From assembly GCA_963818205.1 (NCBI GenBank), contig CAWFRG010000009.1, positions 310,001 through 374,000 on the forward strand: a DNA stretch of 64,000 bases, written 5' to 3'. Source of the stretch: CAVVYV01 sp963818205. GTDB taxonomy: Bacteria; Actinomycetota; Thermoleophilia; Solirubrobacterales; 70-9. The notes below the pieces were generated by a model that saw nothing but the letters and a program-made list of their open reading frames with translations, had not been told where the DNA came from and searched no databases. The position numbers and the translations under genes were made by a program. Numbering within the stretch: position 1 is the first letter of the stretch; each line of letters opens with the position of its first letter. Below, piece by piece: positions 6,844-15,192 of this stretch.

Positions 6844-8529
6844 GTGTTTCCCTCTCTGCCCATGGACGAGGAGAGGCTGCTCGGCTATCACCGCTTCACG
6901 CGCGAACACGGCGTCAATCGCCCCCTGTACGTGCTCGCCCGCCTCCTTCTGCAGCCGTTCTTCCTCATCTACTTCCGGCTCTCGCGGATCGGCCGCGAGC
7001 ACTCCCGGGTGCGCGGCCCCCTGATAGTCGCCTCCAACCACCGAAGTTTCCTCGACCCCTTCGTGATCGGCGCCTCCCTGCCCTGGCGCCGGCCGCTCCA
7101 CTACGTCGCCAAGGTCGAGCTGTTCGAGAATCGCTGGCTGGGCTGGCTGCTCAACCGGCTCGGCGCTTATCCGGTGCGCCGGGGGCACTCTGACGAGGAG
7201 ACCCTGGTGACCTCGCGCCAGGTGCTCGAGCGGGGGGGAGCGATCTGCATCTTTCCAGAGGGCACCCGGATCCGCTCCGGCTCGCTTGGAAGGCCCAGGC
7301 GCGGCTTCGGGCGCCTGGCGCTTGAGACCGGGGCGGCGGTGCTCCCGGTCGCCGTCCATGGCACCGAGTACGTGCGAAAAGGCTGGCGGATCCGCCCCCG
7401 CAAGGTCAAGGTCCGGGCGGGGCGGGCGCTGACCTTCCCGCGAACCGAGAACCCCTCGCCGACCCTGGCGAACTCGGTCGGGGCCCGGATCTGGCCGGTG
7501 ATCGAGCTGCAGTGGGAGTGGCTCGGCGGCCTGCCGCCTCTCCGCAAGGCGGCGGTGATCGGCGCCGGCAGCTGGGGGACGGCTGTGGCAGTCCTGCTGG
7601 CGCGCGGCGGACTCGACGTGCAGCTGGGAACGAGGACACAGGAGCGCGCCGAGGAGATGGCCGAGAGCCGAACCAACGAGCGCTACCTTCCCGATGTCCC
7701 CCTCCCCGACTCGCTCGTTGTGAAGCGGGCGGCCGAGATCGAGCTCGCCGGGATCGACCTCGTCTGCCTCGCGGTCCCCTCGGCGGCGCTGCCCCAGGCG
7801 GTTGGCGCGATCGGGGACCGGGTCGGGCAGCGGACTTCGGTGCTGCTGCTGAGCAAGGGGATGGTGGCGCCGATGGCCGCCCTGCCGACCGAGTACGTGG
7901 CCGAGCGGATCACCCGGGCGCGCGCGATCGCCTCCCTCGGCGGGCCCGCACACGCGAAGGAGGCCGTCTCCGGCACCGCCGCCCTCGTCCTCGGCAGCAG
8001 CGACCCGGACCTGCGCGAGCAGCTCGGCAGCGTCTTCGACGAGGCCGGGCTCGTCTGCGAGCGCTCCAGCGACGTTCTCGGAGTGGAGGTTGCGGGCGCC
8101 GCCAAGAACGCCGCCGCCCTCGCCGCCGCCGCGGCAGAGGCGCAGGGGATGAACGCGGCGGGAATCGCCACCGCCCAGATCTGGCGCGAGTGTGTCGACT
8201 ACGCCCACGCCCGCGGCGCCAGCTCCGACACCTTCTCCGGGCTCGCCGGGGTCGGCGACCTGACCGCGACGATCCTGGCGCCCGGGAGCCGCAACCGGCG
8301 CGCGGGAGAGCTGCTTGGAGCGGGAACCCCCGCCGAGCAGATCCCGGAGATCATCGGTCAGGCCTCCGAGGCCCTCGACTCGGTGCCCTTGATGGCGAGG
8401 GCGGTGAGCGCATCGGGGGTGGACTCATCGGCGATGCAGCGCCTCGCGAACCTCGTCGAGGGCGAGATCTCTCCGGGCGAGTGGATGGCACGGGTGCGAC
8501 GCGCGGAACGGGAGAGGAGGGCGGCATGA
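6844..8529 (+). CDS. Fused acylglycerol-phosphate acyltransferase and glycerol-3-phosphate dehydrogenase
   Basis: 561 residues joining two phospholipid enzymes. Residues 1 to about 225 are PlsC-like: NHRSFLDPF (catalytic NHxxxxD), FPEGTR and VAVHGTEYV. Residues about 238-561 are GpsA: NAD-binding VIGAGSWGTAVAVLLARGG, LSKGM, the catalytic-Lys stretch AGAAKNAAALAAA, and GLAGVGDLTATILAPGSRN. No in-frame start codon lies at the junction (EWLGGLPPLRKAAVIG), so this is one open frame. GpsA makes sn-glycerol-3-phosphate; PlsC adds the second acyl chain to lysophosphatidate. The start may be GTG 6844 or ATG 6862; neither has a clear ribosome site. Four bases and a GTG-led sigma gene follow closely. 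Confidence 0.9.
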   Translation: MFPSLPMDEERLLGYHRFTREHGVNRPLYVLARLLLQPFFLIYFRLSRIGREHSRVRGPLIVASNHRSFLDPFVIGASLPWRRPLHYVAKVELFENRWLGWLLNRLGAYPVRRGHSDEETLVTSRQVLERGGAICIFPEGTRIRSGSLGRPRRGFGRLALETGAAVLPVAVHGTEYVRKGWRIRPRKVKVRAGRALTFPRTENPSPTLANSVGARIWPVIELQWEWLGGLPPLRKAAVIGAGSWGTAVAVLLARGGLDVQLGTRTQERAEEMAESRTNERYLPDVPLPDSLVVKRAAEIELAGIDLVCLAVPSAALPQAVGAIGDRVGQRTSVLLLSKGMVAPMAALPTEYVAERITRARAIASLGGPAHAKEAVSGTAALVLGSSDPDLREQLGSVFDEAGLVCERSSDVLGVEVAGAAKNAAALAAAAAEAQGMNAAGIATAQIWRECVDYAHARGASSDTFSGLAGVGDLTATILAPGSRNRRAGELLGAGTPAEQIPEIIGQASEALDSVPLMARAVSASGVDSSAMQRLANLVEGEISPGEWMARVRRAERERRAA

Positions 8530-8548
8530 CCCGGAGTAGGCTTGTTTC

Positions 8549-9103
8549 GTGGCCGACTCAGACCAGGCGCCCGCCCTCACCGGCGCGGCGAAGGCGGAGC
8601 TCGACCGCGACTTCGAGCGCCTCTACCGCGATCACCTGCGGGACGTCTACTCCTACTCGTATTACCGGGTCGGCAACCATCACGACGCCGAGGACCTCAC
8701 CGAGCAGGCGTTCCTACAGGCATATCGGCACTTCGAGCGCGCCCAGCGGGAGTCGAACGGCCGCCCCCTGCGCCCCTGGCTCATCCGCATCGCCCACAAT
8801 CTCGCCTCCAATTACCACCGCGACCGGGCGCGGCGGCCTCAGAGCGTCCTCGACGAGAGCGATCCGATCGCGGCCCCTCACGGCACCGAGCGGATCGTCG
8901 AGGGCCGGGAGGAGCTGAAGCAGGTGATCGACGGCGTGCGACAGCTTCCCGACGACAGGCGCGAGGCCCTGATCATGCGCTTCGCGCTCGGCATGGACAA
9001 TCGCGAGATCGCCCGGGCACTGGGCCGCTCCGACGGCGCCACCAAGGTCCTCATCCACCGGGCGATCAAGCAGCTTCAGGAGGAATTGGATCCGAATGAC
9101 TGA
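8549..9103 (+). CDS. ECF-type RNA polymerase sigma factor
   Basis: 184 residues: region 2 (FERLYRDHLRDVYSYSYYRVGNHHDAEDLTEQAFLQAYRHF) and region 4 (LPDDRREALIMRFALGMDNREIARALGRSDGATKVLIHRAIKQL), joined by a short linker, as in ECF factors. It overlaps the next gene by 8 bases, which encodes a small single-span membrane protein and is the best candidate for its anti-sigma partner. The GTG start lies 19 bases after the PlsC-GpsA stop, so all three may be one transcript. Confidence 0.9.
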   Translation: MADSDQAPALTGAAKAELDRDFERLYRDHLRDVYSYSYYRVGNHHDAEDLTEQAFLQAYRHFERAQRESNGRPLRPWLIRIAHNLASNYHRDRARRPQSVLDESDPIAAPHGTERIVEGREELKQVIDGVRQLPDDRREALIMRFALGMDNREIARALGRSDGATKVLIHRAIKQLQEELDPND

Positions 9104-9434
9104 GCCCAGCGAGTCCCGCAACGAGGTCGAGCAGCTGCTGCGGACGGCTCTGCGGCCGATCGAGCCCCCCGAGAAGCTATCCGGGAGGGTGGAGGACACC
9201 CTGAGCGCGGTCACCGAGGCCGCCGCGGAGGAGCTTTCCGCCTGGGCCGAGGAGCTCTCGGAGTCGGAGCTGCGCTCGCTGCGCGATCCGAGGAATTGGC
9301 TGCGGCCGGCAGCAGCGGTCGCTGCCGGCGGGGTCGCCGGCGGCGCCCTGGTGTTGCTCGAGATGCGGCGACGACGCAAGCCCTCCGGCGGCCTCTCCGG
9401 GATCGCCGAACAGGTTCGCTCACGCCTGGACTAG
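9096..9434 (+). CDS. Small membrane protein, possible anti-sigma factor
   Basis: 112 residues. An acidic helical cytoplasmic N-terminus (about residues 1-68) is followed by one membrane helix (RPAAAVAAGGVAGGALVLLEM) and a basic RRRRK stop-transfer. It overlaps the ECF sigma gene by 8 bases. It lacks the HxxxCxxC zinc motif of ZAS anti-sigma factors, so a role in holding the sigma factor is inferred only from position. Confidence 0.65.
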   Translation: MTEPSESRNEVEQLLRTALRPIEPPEKLSGRVEDTLSAVTEAAAEELSAWAEELSESELRSLRDPRNWLRPAAAVAAGGVAGGALVLLEMRRRRKPSGGLSGIAEQVRSRLD

Positions 9435-9500
9435 GAGGCTATCGGGCGCACCCGCTGGGTGGCGGGCGCATCCTGGCGATGCTCCTCCAGTCTCGGGCGC

Positions 9501-9950
9501 CTAAGTCGCCGGCGCCGGCGACGCCGGAGCAGCCGCCTTGCGGGTCGCGAGGCCCGCGAGTATCCCCGTGAGGCCGAGGATCAGGTGGAGGACGTTGTCC
9601 TCGTCGTTCACCGGCACGAGGTCGAGAAGGACGCCGTTCTCGGCGACGAAGCCGATCCCATCACCGCCGGTGGCGATGAAGCCGAGTACGCAGAGGGCGA
9701 TGTAGAGCACCCCGACGAAGAGCGCCGCTCCCCGGGCGGCTCCCCCGGCCGCAACCAGCAGGAGCCCACCGATCGCGATGTGGACGAGGTTGTGCCAGCC
9801 GTTGACGGCGAGGACGCCGAAGACCTCCTCGTCCTTGATCGAGTCGCCGGTGGCGAAGCTGGCCTCGTAGAAGAAGCCGATGATCCCGGCAATCACGAGC
9901 ACTCCACCTACGAGCAGGCAGTAGAGCCTCGCTGGGCTAGACGCTTCCAT
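9501..9950 (-). CDS. DUF4383 membrane protein
   Basis: 149 residues with four predicted membrane helices: LYCLLVGGVLVIAGIIGFF, HNLVHIAIGGLLLVAAGG, AALFVGVLYIALCVLGFIA and NVLHLILGLTGILAGL. The spaced HNLVH and NVLHLILG segments are typical of the DUF4383 family, whose function is unknown. I chose ATG 9950 because AAAGGAGG stands just upstream; the longer ORF to 10079 would cross the divergent promoter region. It is divergent from the sigma gene at 10094. Confidence 0.85.
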   Translation of the reverse strand: MEASSPARLYCLLVGGVLVIAGIIGFFYEASFATGDSIKDEEVFGVLAVNGWHNLVHIAIGGLLLVAAGGAARGAALFVGVLYIALCVLGFIATGGDGIGFVAENGVLLDLVPVNDEDNVLHLILGLTGILAGLATRKAAAPASPAPAT

Positions 9951-10002
9951 GCTCTCCTCCTTTGGGACCTTGATGCGGGGGAGTCGCCCCACGGTGAATA
10001 TC

Positions 10003-10019
10003 GCGTCCGCAGCGGACGC
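10003..10019. promoter_or_regulatory. 17-bp palindrome in a divergent promoter region
   Basis: GCGTCCGC-A-GCGGACGC is a perfect 8-bp inverted repeat with a one-base centre, lying between the DUF4383 gene (start 9950, minus) and the ECF sigma gene (start 10094, plus). It has no T tract and both genes point away, so a protein-binding site is likelier than a terminator. Confidence 0.45.
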
Positions 10020-10093
10020 CTGATCCGTTTCTGCGGACCTCCCGTAGCCACTAGCGTGGAGCAAATTGAAATGGATCACTCCGGAGAGGTTTC

Positions 10094-10666
10094 GTGACCA
10101 AGGCTGAGTTGCAAAGGCTCGCCGACGAGGACCTGATGCCGCTGGTGGCGGCCAAGGACCCGGACGCCTTCGAGATCTTCTACGACCGTCACGGCGGCGC
10201 CGCCTACTCGCTCGCCTACCGGATCGCCGGCGACCGCCAGGCCGCGGAGGACGTCACCCAGGAGGCGCTGATCTCGATCTGGCGCAGCGGTGCGCGCTTC
10301 GACCGAGCCCGCGGCAGCGTCCGGGCCTGGACCCTGGGCATCGTCCGCAACCGGGCGATCGACTTCCTGCGCCGCGACGCGGTCCGGGCTCCGAAGATCG
10401 CCTTCGACTCCGAGGAGGCGCTCGAACGCCGGCCGGCCGAGGAACTGACCGACGTCGAGGCGCTGCGGCGGGAGACCGCGCGCGAGGTGCGTGGCGCTCT
10501 CTCGGGGTTGCCCGAGGATCAGTCGAAGGTGATCCAGCTCGCCTATTTCGGCGGCTTCACCCACTCCGAGATCGCCAGGATGCTGAACGAGCCGCTGGGG
10601 ACGATCAAGGGTCGGATGCGGCTGGGGCTCGAGAAGGTCCGCGCGGCGCTGGCGGAGGGGATGTGA
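10094..10666 (+). CDS. ECF sigma factor (SigK-like) paired with a zinc anti-sigma factor
   Basis: 190 residues: region 2 (FEIFYDRHGGAAYSLAYRIAGDRQAAEDVTQEALISIWRSG), the WTLGIVRNRAIDFLRR segment, and region 4 (LPEDQSKVIQLAYFGGFTHSEIARMLNEPLGTIKGRMRLGLEKVRAAL). It overlaps the anti-sigma gene by four bases (GTGATGA). The arrangement matches the SigK/RskA type of actinobacteria, where release of the sigma follows proteolysis of the membrane anti-sigma. GTG start. Confidence 0.92.
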   Translation: MTKAELQRLADEDLMPLVAAKDPDAFEIFYDRHGGAAYSLAYRIAGDRQAAEDVTQEALISIWRSGARFDRARGSVRAWTLGIVRNRAIDFLRRDAVRAPKIAFDSEEALERRPAEELTDVEALRRETAREVRGALSGLPEDQSKVIQLAYFGGFTHSEIARMLNEPLGTIKGRMRLGLEKVRAALAEGM

Positions 10667-11355
10667 TGACCCACCCGAGCCACGACGACCTCACCGGCTA
10701 CGCGCTCGGCGCCCTCGACCCCGAAGAGGAGCGGACGGTGTCGAGGCACGTGCCCGATTGCGAGCGCTGCTCGACCGAGCTGCGCGAGCGAATCTACCCC
10801 GCGGTCGGCGTGCTTGCCGAGTCGGTTCCCCAGCTGGAGCCGCCGCCCGAGCTTCGCGAGCGCGTGCTCGAGATCGTCAGGTCAGAGGCCGAGGTCAAGG
10901 CCGAGCCGGCGAAGGCCGGCAGGGGACGCCGCAGCCGGCTCGGCCGCCTCGTCCTGAGGCCGGCCGCCGGGCTGGCGGTGCTCGCGGTGGTCGCGGCCGG
11001 GGTCGTCGGCTACCTGGCCAACGACGGTGACGAGGGCGGCGGAGGTACCAGCACGGTCCCGGTCACCGAGAGCAGCGCCGGGATCGGCGGCTCGCTGGTG
11101 GTCGCCGAGAATTCGGCGATGCTGAGCGTCCACGGGATGCCCCAGCTCCCGGAGGGCGCCGTCTACCAGCTCTGGGTCGCGCAGGGGTCATCGGTCAGGC
11201 CCAGCTCCACCTTCGTCCCCGACGCAACCGGCCGAGGCACCGCCGTAGTTCCGGAGTCTCTGCCCGCGGGCAGCCAGGTGCTGGTCACCCGCGAGTCCGG
11301 TCCTGGCCATCAGGCACCGACGAGCAAGCCGCTGCTCGGCGCCCGGGTCGACTGA
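10663..11355 (+). CDS. RskA-type anti-sigma factor
   Basis: 230 residues. The cytoplasmic N-terminus holds the ZAS zinc motif HVPDCERCSTEL (HxxxCxxC) within an anti-sigma domain. One membrane helix (AAGLAVLAVVAAGVVGYLA, about residues 103-122) is followed by an extracytoplasmic domain with PEGAVYQLWVAQG, the RskA C-terminal signature. It binds and silences the upstream sigma factor until regulated proteolysis. Coupled to the sigma gene by a 4-base overlap. Confidence 0.92.
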   Translation: MMTHPSHDDLTGYALGALDPEEERTVSRHVPDCERCSTELRERIYPAVGVLAESVPQLEPPPELRERVLEIVRSEAEVKAEPAKAGRGRRSRLGRLVLRPAAGLAVLAVVAAGVVGYLANDGDEGGGGTSTVPVTESSAGIGGSLVVAENSAMLSVHGMPQLPEGAVYQLWVAQGSSVRPSSTFVPDATGRGTAVVPESLPAGSQVLVTRESGPGHQAPTSKPLLGARVD

Positions 11356-11397
11356 GAGTCGGCGGGCCCGCTTCACCTCTCATCTACGCTCCCGTCG

Positions 11398-12217
11398 ATG
11401 CAGACCTGCTATCGGCACCCGAACCGGGAGACCGGCGTCTCCTGCTCCAACTGCGGCAGGCCGATCTGCCCGGAGTGCATGACCTCGACCCCAGTCGGGA
11501 TGCGCTGCCCGGAGTGCGCCAAGCAGCGGACCAAGGTGAGGAGCGGCCCCGGGGCCTTCAGCGGGGCCCACACCCCGTATGCGACCTACACATTGATCGC
11601 GCTCAACGTGATCGCCTTCATCGCCGAGATCAGCGCCGGCGGGGGCCTGACCGCGGGTCAGCTGGTCCAGGACGGCGGCATCTTCGGCCCGGCGATCGCC
11701 GACGGCGAGTGGTACCGGATCGTCACCGGCGGCTTCCTGCATGCGGGGCTCCTGCACATTCTCTTCAACATGTACGTCCTCTACATCGCCGGGACCCTGC
11801 TCGAGCCGGGGATCGGCACGCCGCGCTTCCTCGCGATCTACTTCATCTCGCTGCTGGCCGGTTCCTTCGGAGCGCTCCTGCTCGACCCGAACACGGTCAC
11901 GGTCGGCGCCTCCGGGGCGATCTTCGGCCTGATGGCGGCGGTGGTGGTGGTCGCCCGCGGGCGCGGCCTCGAGCAGATCGCCACCCAGTTCGGCCTCTTC
12001 ATCGTCCTCAACCTGGCGCTCACCTTCGCGATCCCCGAACATCTCGGTCGGCGGTCACCTCGGCGGGCTGATCGGAGGCGGAGTCGCGGCACTGCTTCTG
12101 GTCGGGGTCGAGCGGCAGGCGCCCGCCCGGGTTGGAACCGCCTTCGAGGTAGGCGGCCTGCTCCTCCTCGCGATCGGCGCAGCCGCCGGCGCGATGGTCG
12201 CCGCCAACTCCGCCTGA
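11398..12217 (+). CDS. Rhomboid intramembrane serine protease with zinc finger, frameshifted
   Basis: An N-terminal two-part zinc finger (CYRHPNRETGVSCSNCGRPICPECM, then CPEC) precedes a six-helix rhomboid core. The catalytic Ser is in GASGAIFG. The open frame then breaks at about 12037 (in ATCCCCGAAC); the true continuation in frame 2 reads NISVGGHLGGLIGGGVAALLL and supplies the catalytic His, then GLLLLAIGAAAGAMVAANSA before TGA 12215. One missing base restores the 273-residue protein. The recorded frame without correction would lack the catalytic His. Hairpin repeat copy B begins at the true stop. Substrates are unknown. Confidence 0.87.
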
Positions 12218-12263
12218 TGCGAGGGCGCTCCGCAGGCGGAGCCGAGGAGCGACCCGTTTAATG
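12216..12263 (+). repeat. Hairpin repeat, copy B
   Basis: Directly after the rhomboid stop comes TGCGAGGGCGCTCC, the loop GCAGGCGGAGCCGA, then GGAGCGACCCGTTTAATG. The stem CGCTCC/GGAGCG pairs perfectly. Its final ATG is the start of the transglycosylase gene, and GGAG in the 3' strand of the stem is the only Shine-Dalgarno-like sequence before it (10-base spacing), so the hairpin would cover the ribosome site. Confidence 0.7.
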
Positions 12264-13076
12264 GGGGTGGTGCGGATCTCGGTTCGCCGGCTCGCCAGGC
12301 TCGTCGCCCTCACAACCGTCGCCGGCTTCGCGGCCCTCGGCCTGATCGCCTGCGGCAATGGCTCAACGCACTCGGCCCAGGCGGCGACGAACGCGGAGGA
12401 CCTCTCCGCCCAGCTTTCGGCCAACGACGTTGCCCTCCGGGAGGCGATCGACGCTTGGCGGGGCGCCGGAGACCCGCCGACGGAGCTGCCGCCGGATGAA
12501 GTGGTCGCGCCGGCGCGGTTCCTCGAAGAGGCGGCGCGTCTGCTCGCCGCCCATCCCAATCTGGCCACGGCGACGATCGGGCTGCTTCCGCCTGCGCTTG
12601 CGAGCGAGGTCCGCGAGTTGACGCGGGCGGCGCGCGACCTGCGAAAGCTCTCCGGCGGCGCTCGGCCGCGGAAGCTGAAGACCGCCCCGCCGAAGCCACT
12701 GGCCGATTTGGTCGGCTACTACGGCGCTGCCCGAGACCGCTACGGAATCGGGGAGAACTACCTCGCCGCGATCCACCTGGTCGAGTCGAAGTTCGGGCGG
12801 GTGAAGAGCAACAGCGTCGCCGGCGCCAAGGGGCCGATGCAGTTCATCCCCTCCACCTGGCGCATCTACGGAATGGGCGGGAACATCAAGGACGACCACG
12901 ACGCGATCCTCGCCGCCGCCAACCTGTTGCGCGACTCGGGCGCCCCGCGTAGCTACAGCCGTGCCCTCTACTCGTACAACCCTTCGCGGCTCTACGTCGA
13001 CGCCGTCCAGCGCTACGCGAAGCTGATCGTCCGCGACCCCTACGCGCTCTACTTCTTCTACTGCTGGGAGCCCTAG
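12261..13076 (+). CDS. Lytic transglycosylase lipoprotein (SLT domain)
   Basis: 271 residues. A signal peptide with lipobox LIAC (lipid Cys about residue 31) is followed by a helical linker and a C-terminal SLT fold: AAIHLVESKFGRV holds the catalytic Glu, then SNSVAGAKGPMQFIPSTW and SYSRALYSYNPSRLYVDAV. It would cleave the glycan chains of peptidoglycan at the outer face of the membrane. Its ATG is the end of hairpin repeat copy B, and it may be cotranscribed with the rhomboid gene. It converges on the SRPBCC gene at 13091 with only a short AGCCCT/AGGGCT hairpin between. Confidence 0.9.
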   Translation: MGVVRISVRRLARLVALTTVAGFAALGLIACGNGSTHSAQAATNAEDLSAQLSANDVALREAIDAWRGAGDPPTELPPDEVVAPARFLEEAARLLAAHPNLATATIGLLPPALASEVRELTRAARDLRKLSGGARPRKLKTAPPKPLADLVGYYGAARDRYGIGENYLAAIHLVESKFGRVKSNSVAGAKGPMQFIPSTWRIYGMGGNIKDDHDAILAAANLLRDSGAPRSYSRALYSYNPSRLYVDAVQRYAKLIVRDPYALYFFYCWEP

Positions 13077-13090
13077 AGGGCTAGTCGCGC

Positions 13091-13792
13091 TCAGGGGCGC
13101 AAGCGGCGGATCCTGCCAACAGCCCCGCCGGCGGCCCCGATCGACTTCGAGACGACCACCCGCGCGAGTCTGGTGGTAGCCGAGACGACCTCGGCGGCCG
13201 CGTCGGTGACCGACTCGTCCTTCGAGCTTGCCGGCCGAGGCTCGACCGGGCGCTCGGCCGTCGGCTCTTCGATCCCGCCCTCGCGGCCGATGCCGAATCG
13301 CTTCGAGGCGAGCGGATCCTGCTTCTCATCCTTCTCCATCGGCTTCGCGGCGCGACGCTCCGCCTCTTTCTTCAGGTCCTCGACCGACCCCTTCAGGGTC
13401 TGCTTGTGGGCGCGGCGCGCGACCGGGCCCGGCAGGGGGAGGCCGACCTCGAGCCCGAACTTGTAGGTCGCCCTGGTGCGCCCGTCGCCGAGGTCCTCGA
13501 AGGTGTAGGTGCCGTCGGCGTCGTTGATCCCGTTTCCCTCGACGAAGTCCCACTCGATCAGGGTCGGACGCCGATAGCGGTAGTCGAGCGTGTAGTCGAC
13601 CTTGCGGACCTTGGCGTCGACGACCAGGTTCACCTTCTTGCCCAGGCCGTCCTTGTGGCGGTCGAGGACCTCTGTGTCGACCACCGCCCGCTGCCACTCG
13701 GGAAAGCTCTCATAGTCGACGATCGCCTCGAAGCAGGTTTCGATCGGCGCCTCGATCTCGACCGTGTGCTCGGCCCAGTTCAGGCCCCCCAT
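13091..13792 (-). CDS. SRPBCC (START-like) family protein with long tail
   Basis: 233 residues. Residues 1 to about 140 form a coenzyme Q-binding/polyketide-cyclase-like START fold (HTVEIEAPIETCFEAIVDYESFPEWQ, then DYRYRRPTLIEWDFVEGNG). The remainder is charged and low in structure (EKDEKQDP... then EEPTAERPVEPRPAS) and ends in a hydrophobic/basic stretch that could touch membrane. Ligand is unknown. ATG start; the BtuF-like gene lies upstream on the same strand with a small gap. Confidence 0.82.
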   Translation of the reverse strand: MGGLNWAEHTVEIEAPIETCFEAIVDYESFPEWQRAVVDTEVLDRHKDGLGKKVNLVVDAKVRKVDYTLDYRYRRPTLIEWDFVEGNGINDADGTYTFEDLGDGRTRATYKFGLEVGLPLPGPVARRAHKQTLKGSVEDLKKEAERRAAKPMEKDEKQDPLASKRFGIGREGGIEEPTAERPVEPRPASSKDESVTDAAAEVVSATTRLARVVVSKSIGAAGGAVGRIRRLRP

Positions 13793-13816
13793 CGGTCGCT
13801 CCCTCCTATACGAAGC

Positions 13817-14734
13817 TCATCGGCGTGGGACGGCGAGATCACCGGCACGCACCTCCTCGAATCCGACTCCCGCGGGCGGCTCAACCCGATCCGGGTGGAG
13901 CAGATGTGCGAGCAGCTCGGTGCCCTCGACCAGCCGCGGTCCCGGGCGCGAGAACGAGGAGGCGGCGTCGACCGCCCAGACCCGCTCGGGCCCGGCAGCG
14001 ACGAGCTCGAGGGCGTGCTCCTGCACCTCCTCGACCGCCCGCTGGGTGTCCCAGCCGCACGGCATCGCAACCACCACCTCTGGCCGGGCGGCCGCCAGCT
14101 CCTCCCAGTCCGCAGTGCGTGACTTGGTCCCCGCCTCGCCGAGGACATCCAGGCCACCCGCGCTCTCGATCATCTCCGGCACCCAGTGACCGCCGATGAA
14201 AGGCGGGTCGAGCCATTCGAGCGCCAGCACCCGGGGCCGGGGCGCGCCGGCAACCGCCTCGCGAACCGCGTCCAGCCGGGAGGAGAGCTGTCCGCGAAGC
14301 TCCGCGGCTTGCCCGGCAGCGCCCGCCGCTTCGCCCAGGCGGCTGACGTCGGCGAGCACCTCGGCGAGTCGCTCGGGGTCGAGCGAGATCACCGCGGGCC
14401 GGTTGGGGAGCCGCTCGGCCACCGCGGCCACGTCCTCGTAGGAGACCGCGCAGACCTCGCAGACGGCCTGGGTGACGATCAGGTCCACCCGCAGCTCGCT
14501 CAGGGTCGCCTCGTCGAGCTCATAGAGGTGCCGCCCCTCGCCGGTGCGCTCCCGGACCGCGGCGTCGATCTCCCGAGCGGAGAGCCCCTCGGGGATGACG
14601 CTGCGGGTGAGCCGGCGGCGCGAGGCCGCCTCCGGTGGGAAGTCGCACTCGTGGGTGACGCCGACCACCTGCTCGCCGAGCCCGAGGGCGAACAGCATCT
14701 CGGTGGCCGAAGGGACTAGGCTCGCGATGCGCAC
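13817..14734 (-). CDS. Periplasmic-binding-fold protein, BtuF/cobalamin type
   Basis: About 305 residues of the helical-backbone binding-protein family (TroA/BtuF): RIASLVPSATEMLFALGLGEQVVGVTHECDFP at the N-terminus, then VDLIVTQAVCEVCAVSYEDV and WVPEMIESAGGLDVL. No signal peptide or lipobox is visible and no permease or ATPase is adjacent, so it may be one of the cytosolic cobalamin-binding relatives. The GTG start at 14734 is used because family proteins begin at this MRIASL motif. Divergent from the pterin dehydratase gene with a 9-base gap, so the two promoters must overlap the coding ends. Confidence 0.8.
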   Translation of the reverse strand: MRIASLVPSATEMLFALGLGEQVVGVTHECDFPPEAASRRRLTRSVIPEGLSAREIDAAVRERTGEGRHLYELDEATLSELRVDLIVTQAVCEVCAVSYEDVAAVAERLPNRPAVISLDPERLAEVLADVSRLGEAAGAAGQAAELRGQLSSRLDAVREAVAGAPRPRVLALEWLDPPFIGGHWVPEMIESAGGLDVLGEAGTKSRTADWEELAAARPEVVVAMPCGWDTQRAVEEVQEHALELVAAGPERVWAVDAASSFSRPGPRLVEGTELLAHLLHPDRVEPPAGVGFEEVRAGDLAVPRR

Positions 14735-14743
14735 CCTTCGAAT

Positions 14744-15022
14744 ATGGCACTTCTTAGCGACGAAGAGATCAAGAGCAGGCTCGACGAGCTCAGCGGCTGG
14801 CGCCAGCGAGGCGAGTTCATCGTCAAGAGCTTCGACCGCGGAGATTTCGTCGGCTCGGTCAAGTTCGTCGACTCGCTGGTGGGCCCGGCCGAGGAGATGA
14901 ACCATCACCCCGACATCGCGATCTCCTGGAGCCAGGTCGAGGTCGCGATCTCGACCCACGCGGAGGGCGGCCTCACCGAGAACGACTTCGAGCTCGCGAA
15001 GAAGGTCGAGGAGCTGGCCTAG
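14744..15022 (+). CDS. Pterin-4a-carbinolamine dehydratase
   Basis: 92 residues. The signature EEMNHHPDIAISWSQVEVAISTHAEGGLTENDFELA (EMxHHP, W, H, D) is complete. The enzyme dehydrates 4a-hydroxytetrahydropterin during recycling of the aromatic hydroxylase cofactor. No phenylalanine hydroxylase is nearby. In some bacteria the family has a separate role in pterin metabolism. Confidence 0.92.
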   Translation: MALLSDEEIKSRLDELSGWRQRGEFIVKSFDRGDFVGSVKFVDSLVGPAEEMNHHPDIAISWSQVEVAISTHAEGGLTENDFELAKKVEELA

Positions 15023-15099
15023 CCGGGGCGGTCGCCTGCCTGCCTGCGCGCCTCGCGCCTGAGCCTGTCGGGTCTGCTGCTAGCCTTGGCCGGTCGCCG

Positions 15100-15192
15100 A
15101 TGAACGACGACGATCCCTCGAGTACCAACTCCCCAGCGGGAGTGAGCGCGACGCTTCCCCGCCCGCGCACGCCTGACCGGGAGGAGCGATGA
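15100..15192 (+). CDS. Possible 30-residue leader peptide coupled to the CorC-like gene
   Basis: ATG 15100 opens a 30-codon frame (begins MNDDDPSSTNSPAG) whose TGA overlaps the ATG of the next gene (ATGA, 15189-15192). GGGAGGAG sits just before that junction and would serve the downstream start. The peptide has no recognisable features, so it may be only a coupling leader or chance. Confidence 0.3.
   Translation: MNDDDPSSTNSPAGVSATLPRPRTPDREER

Noticed and set aside
6541..8208. Long minus-strand ORF of 555 residues opposite plsC-gpsA
   Set aside because: It is a GC-driven shadow rich in Arg/Gly/Asp with no domain; the opposite strand has two complete enzymes.
13069..13082. AGCCCT-AG-AGGGCT as a terminator between converging genes
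   Set aside because: Short stem, two-base loop and no T tract.
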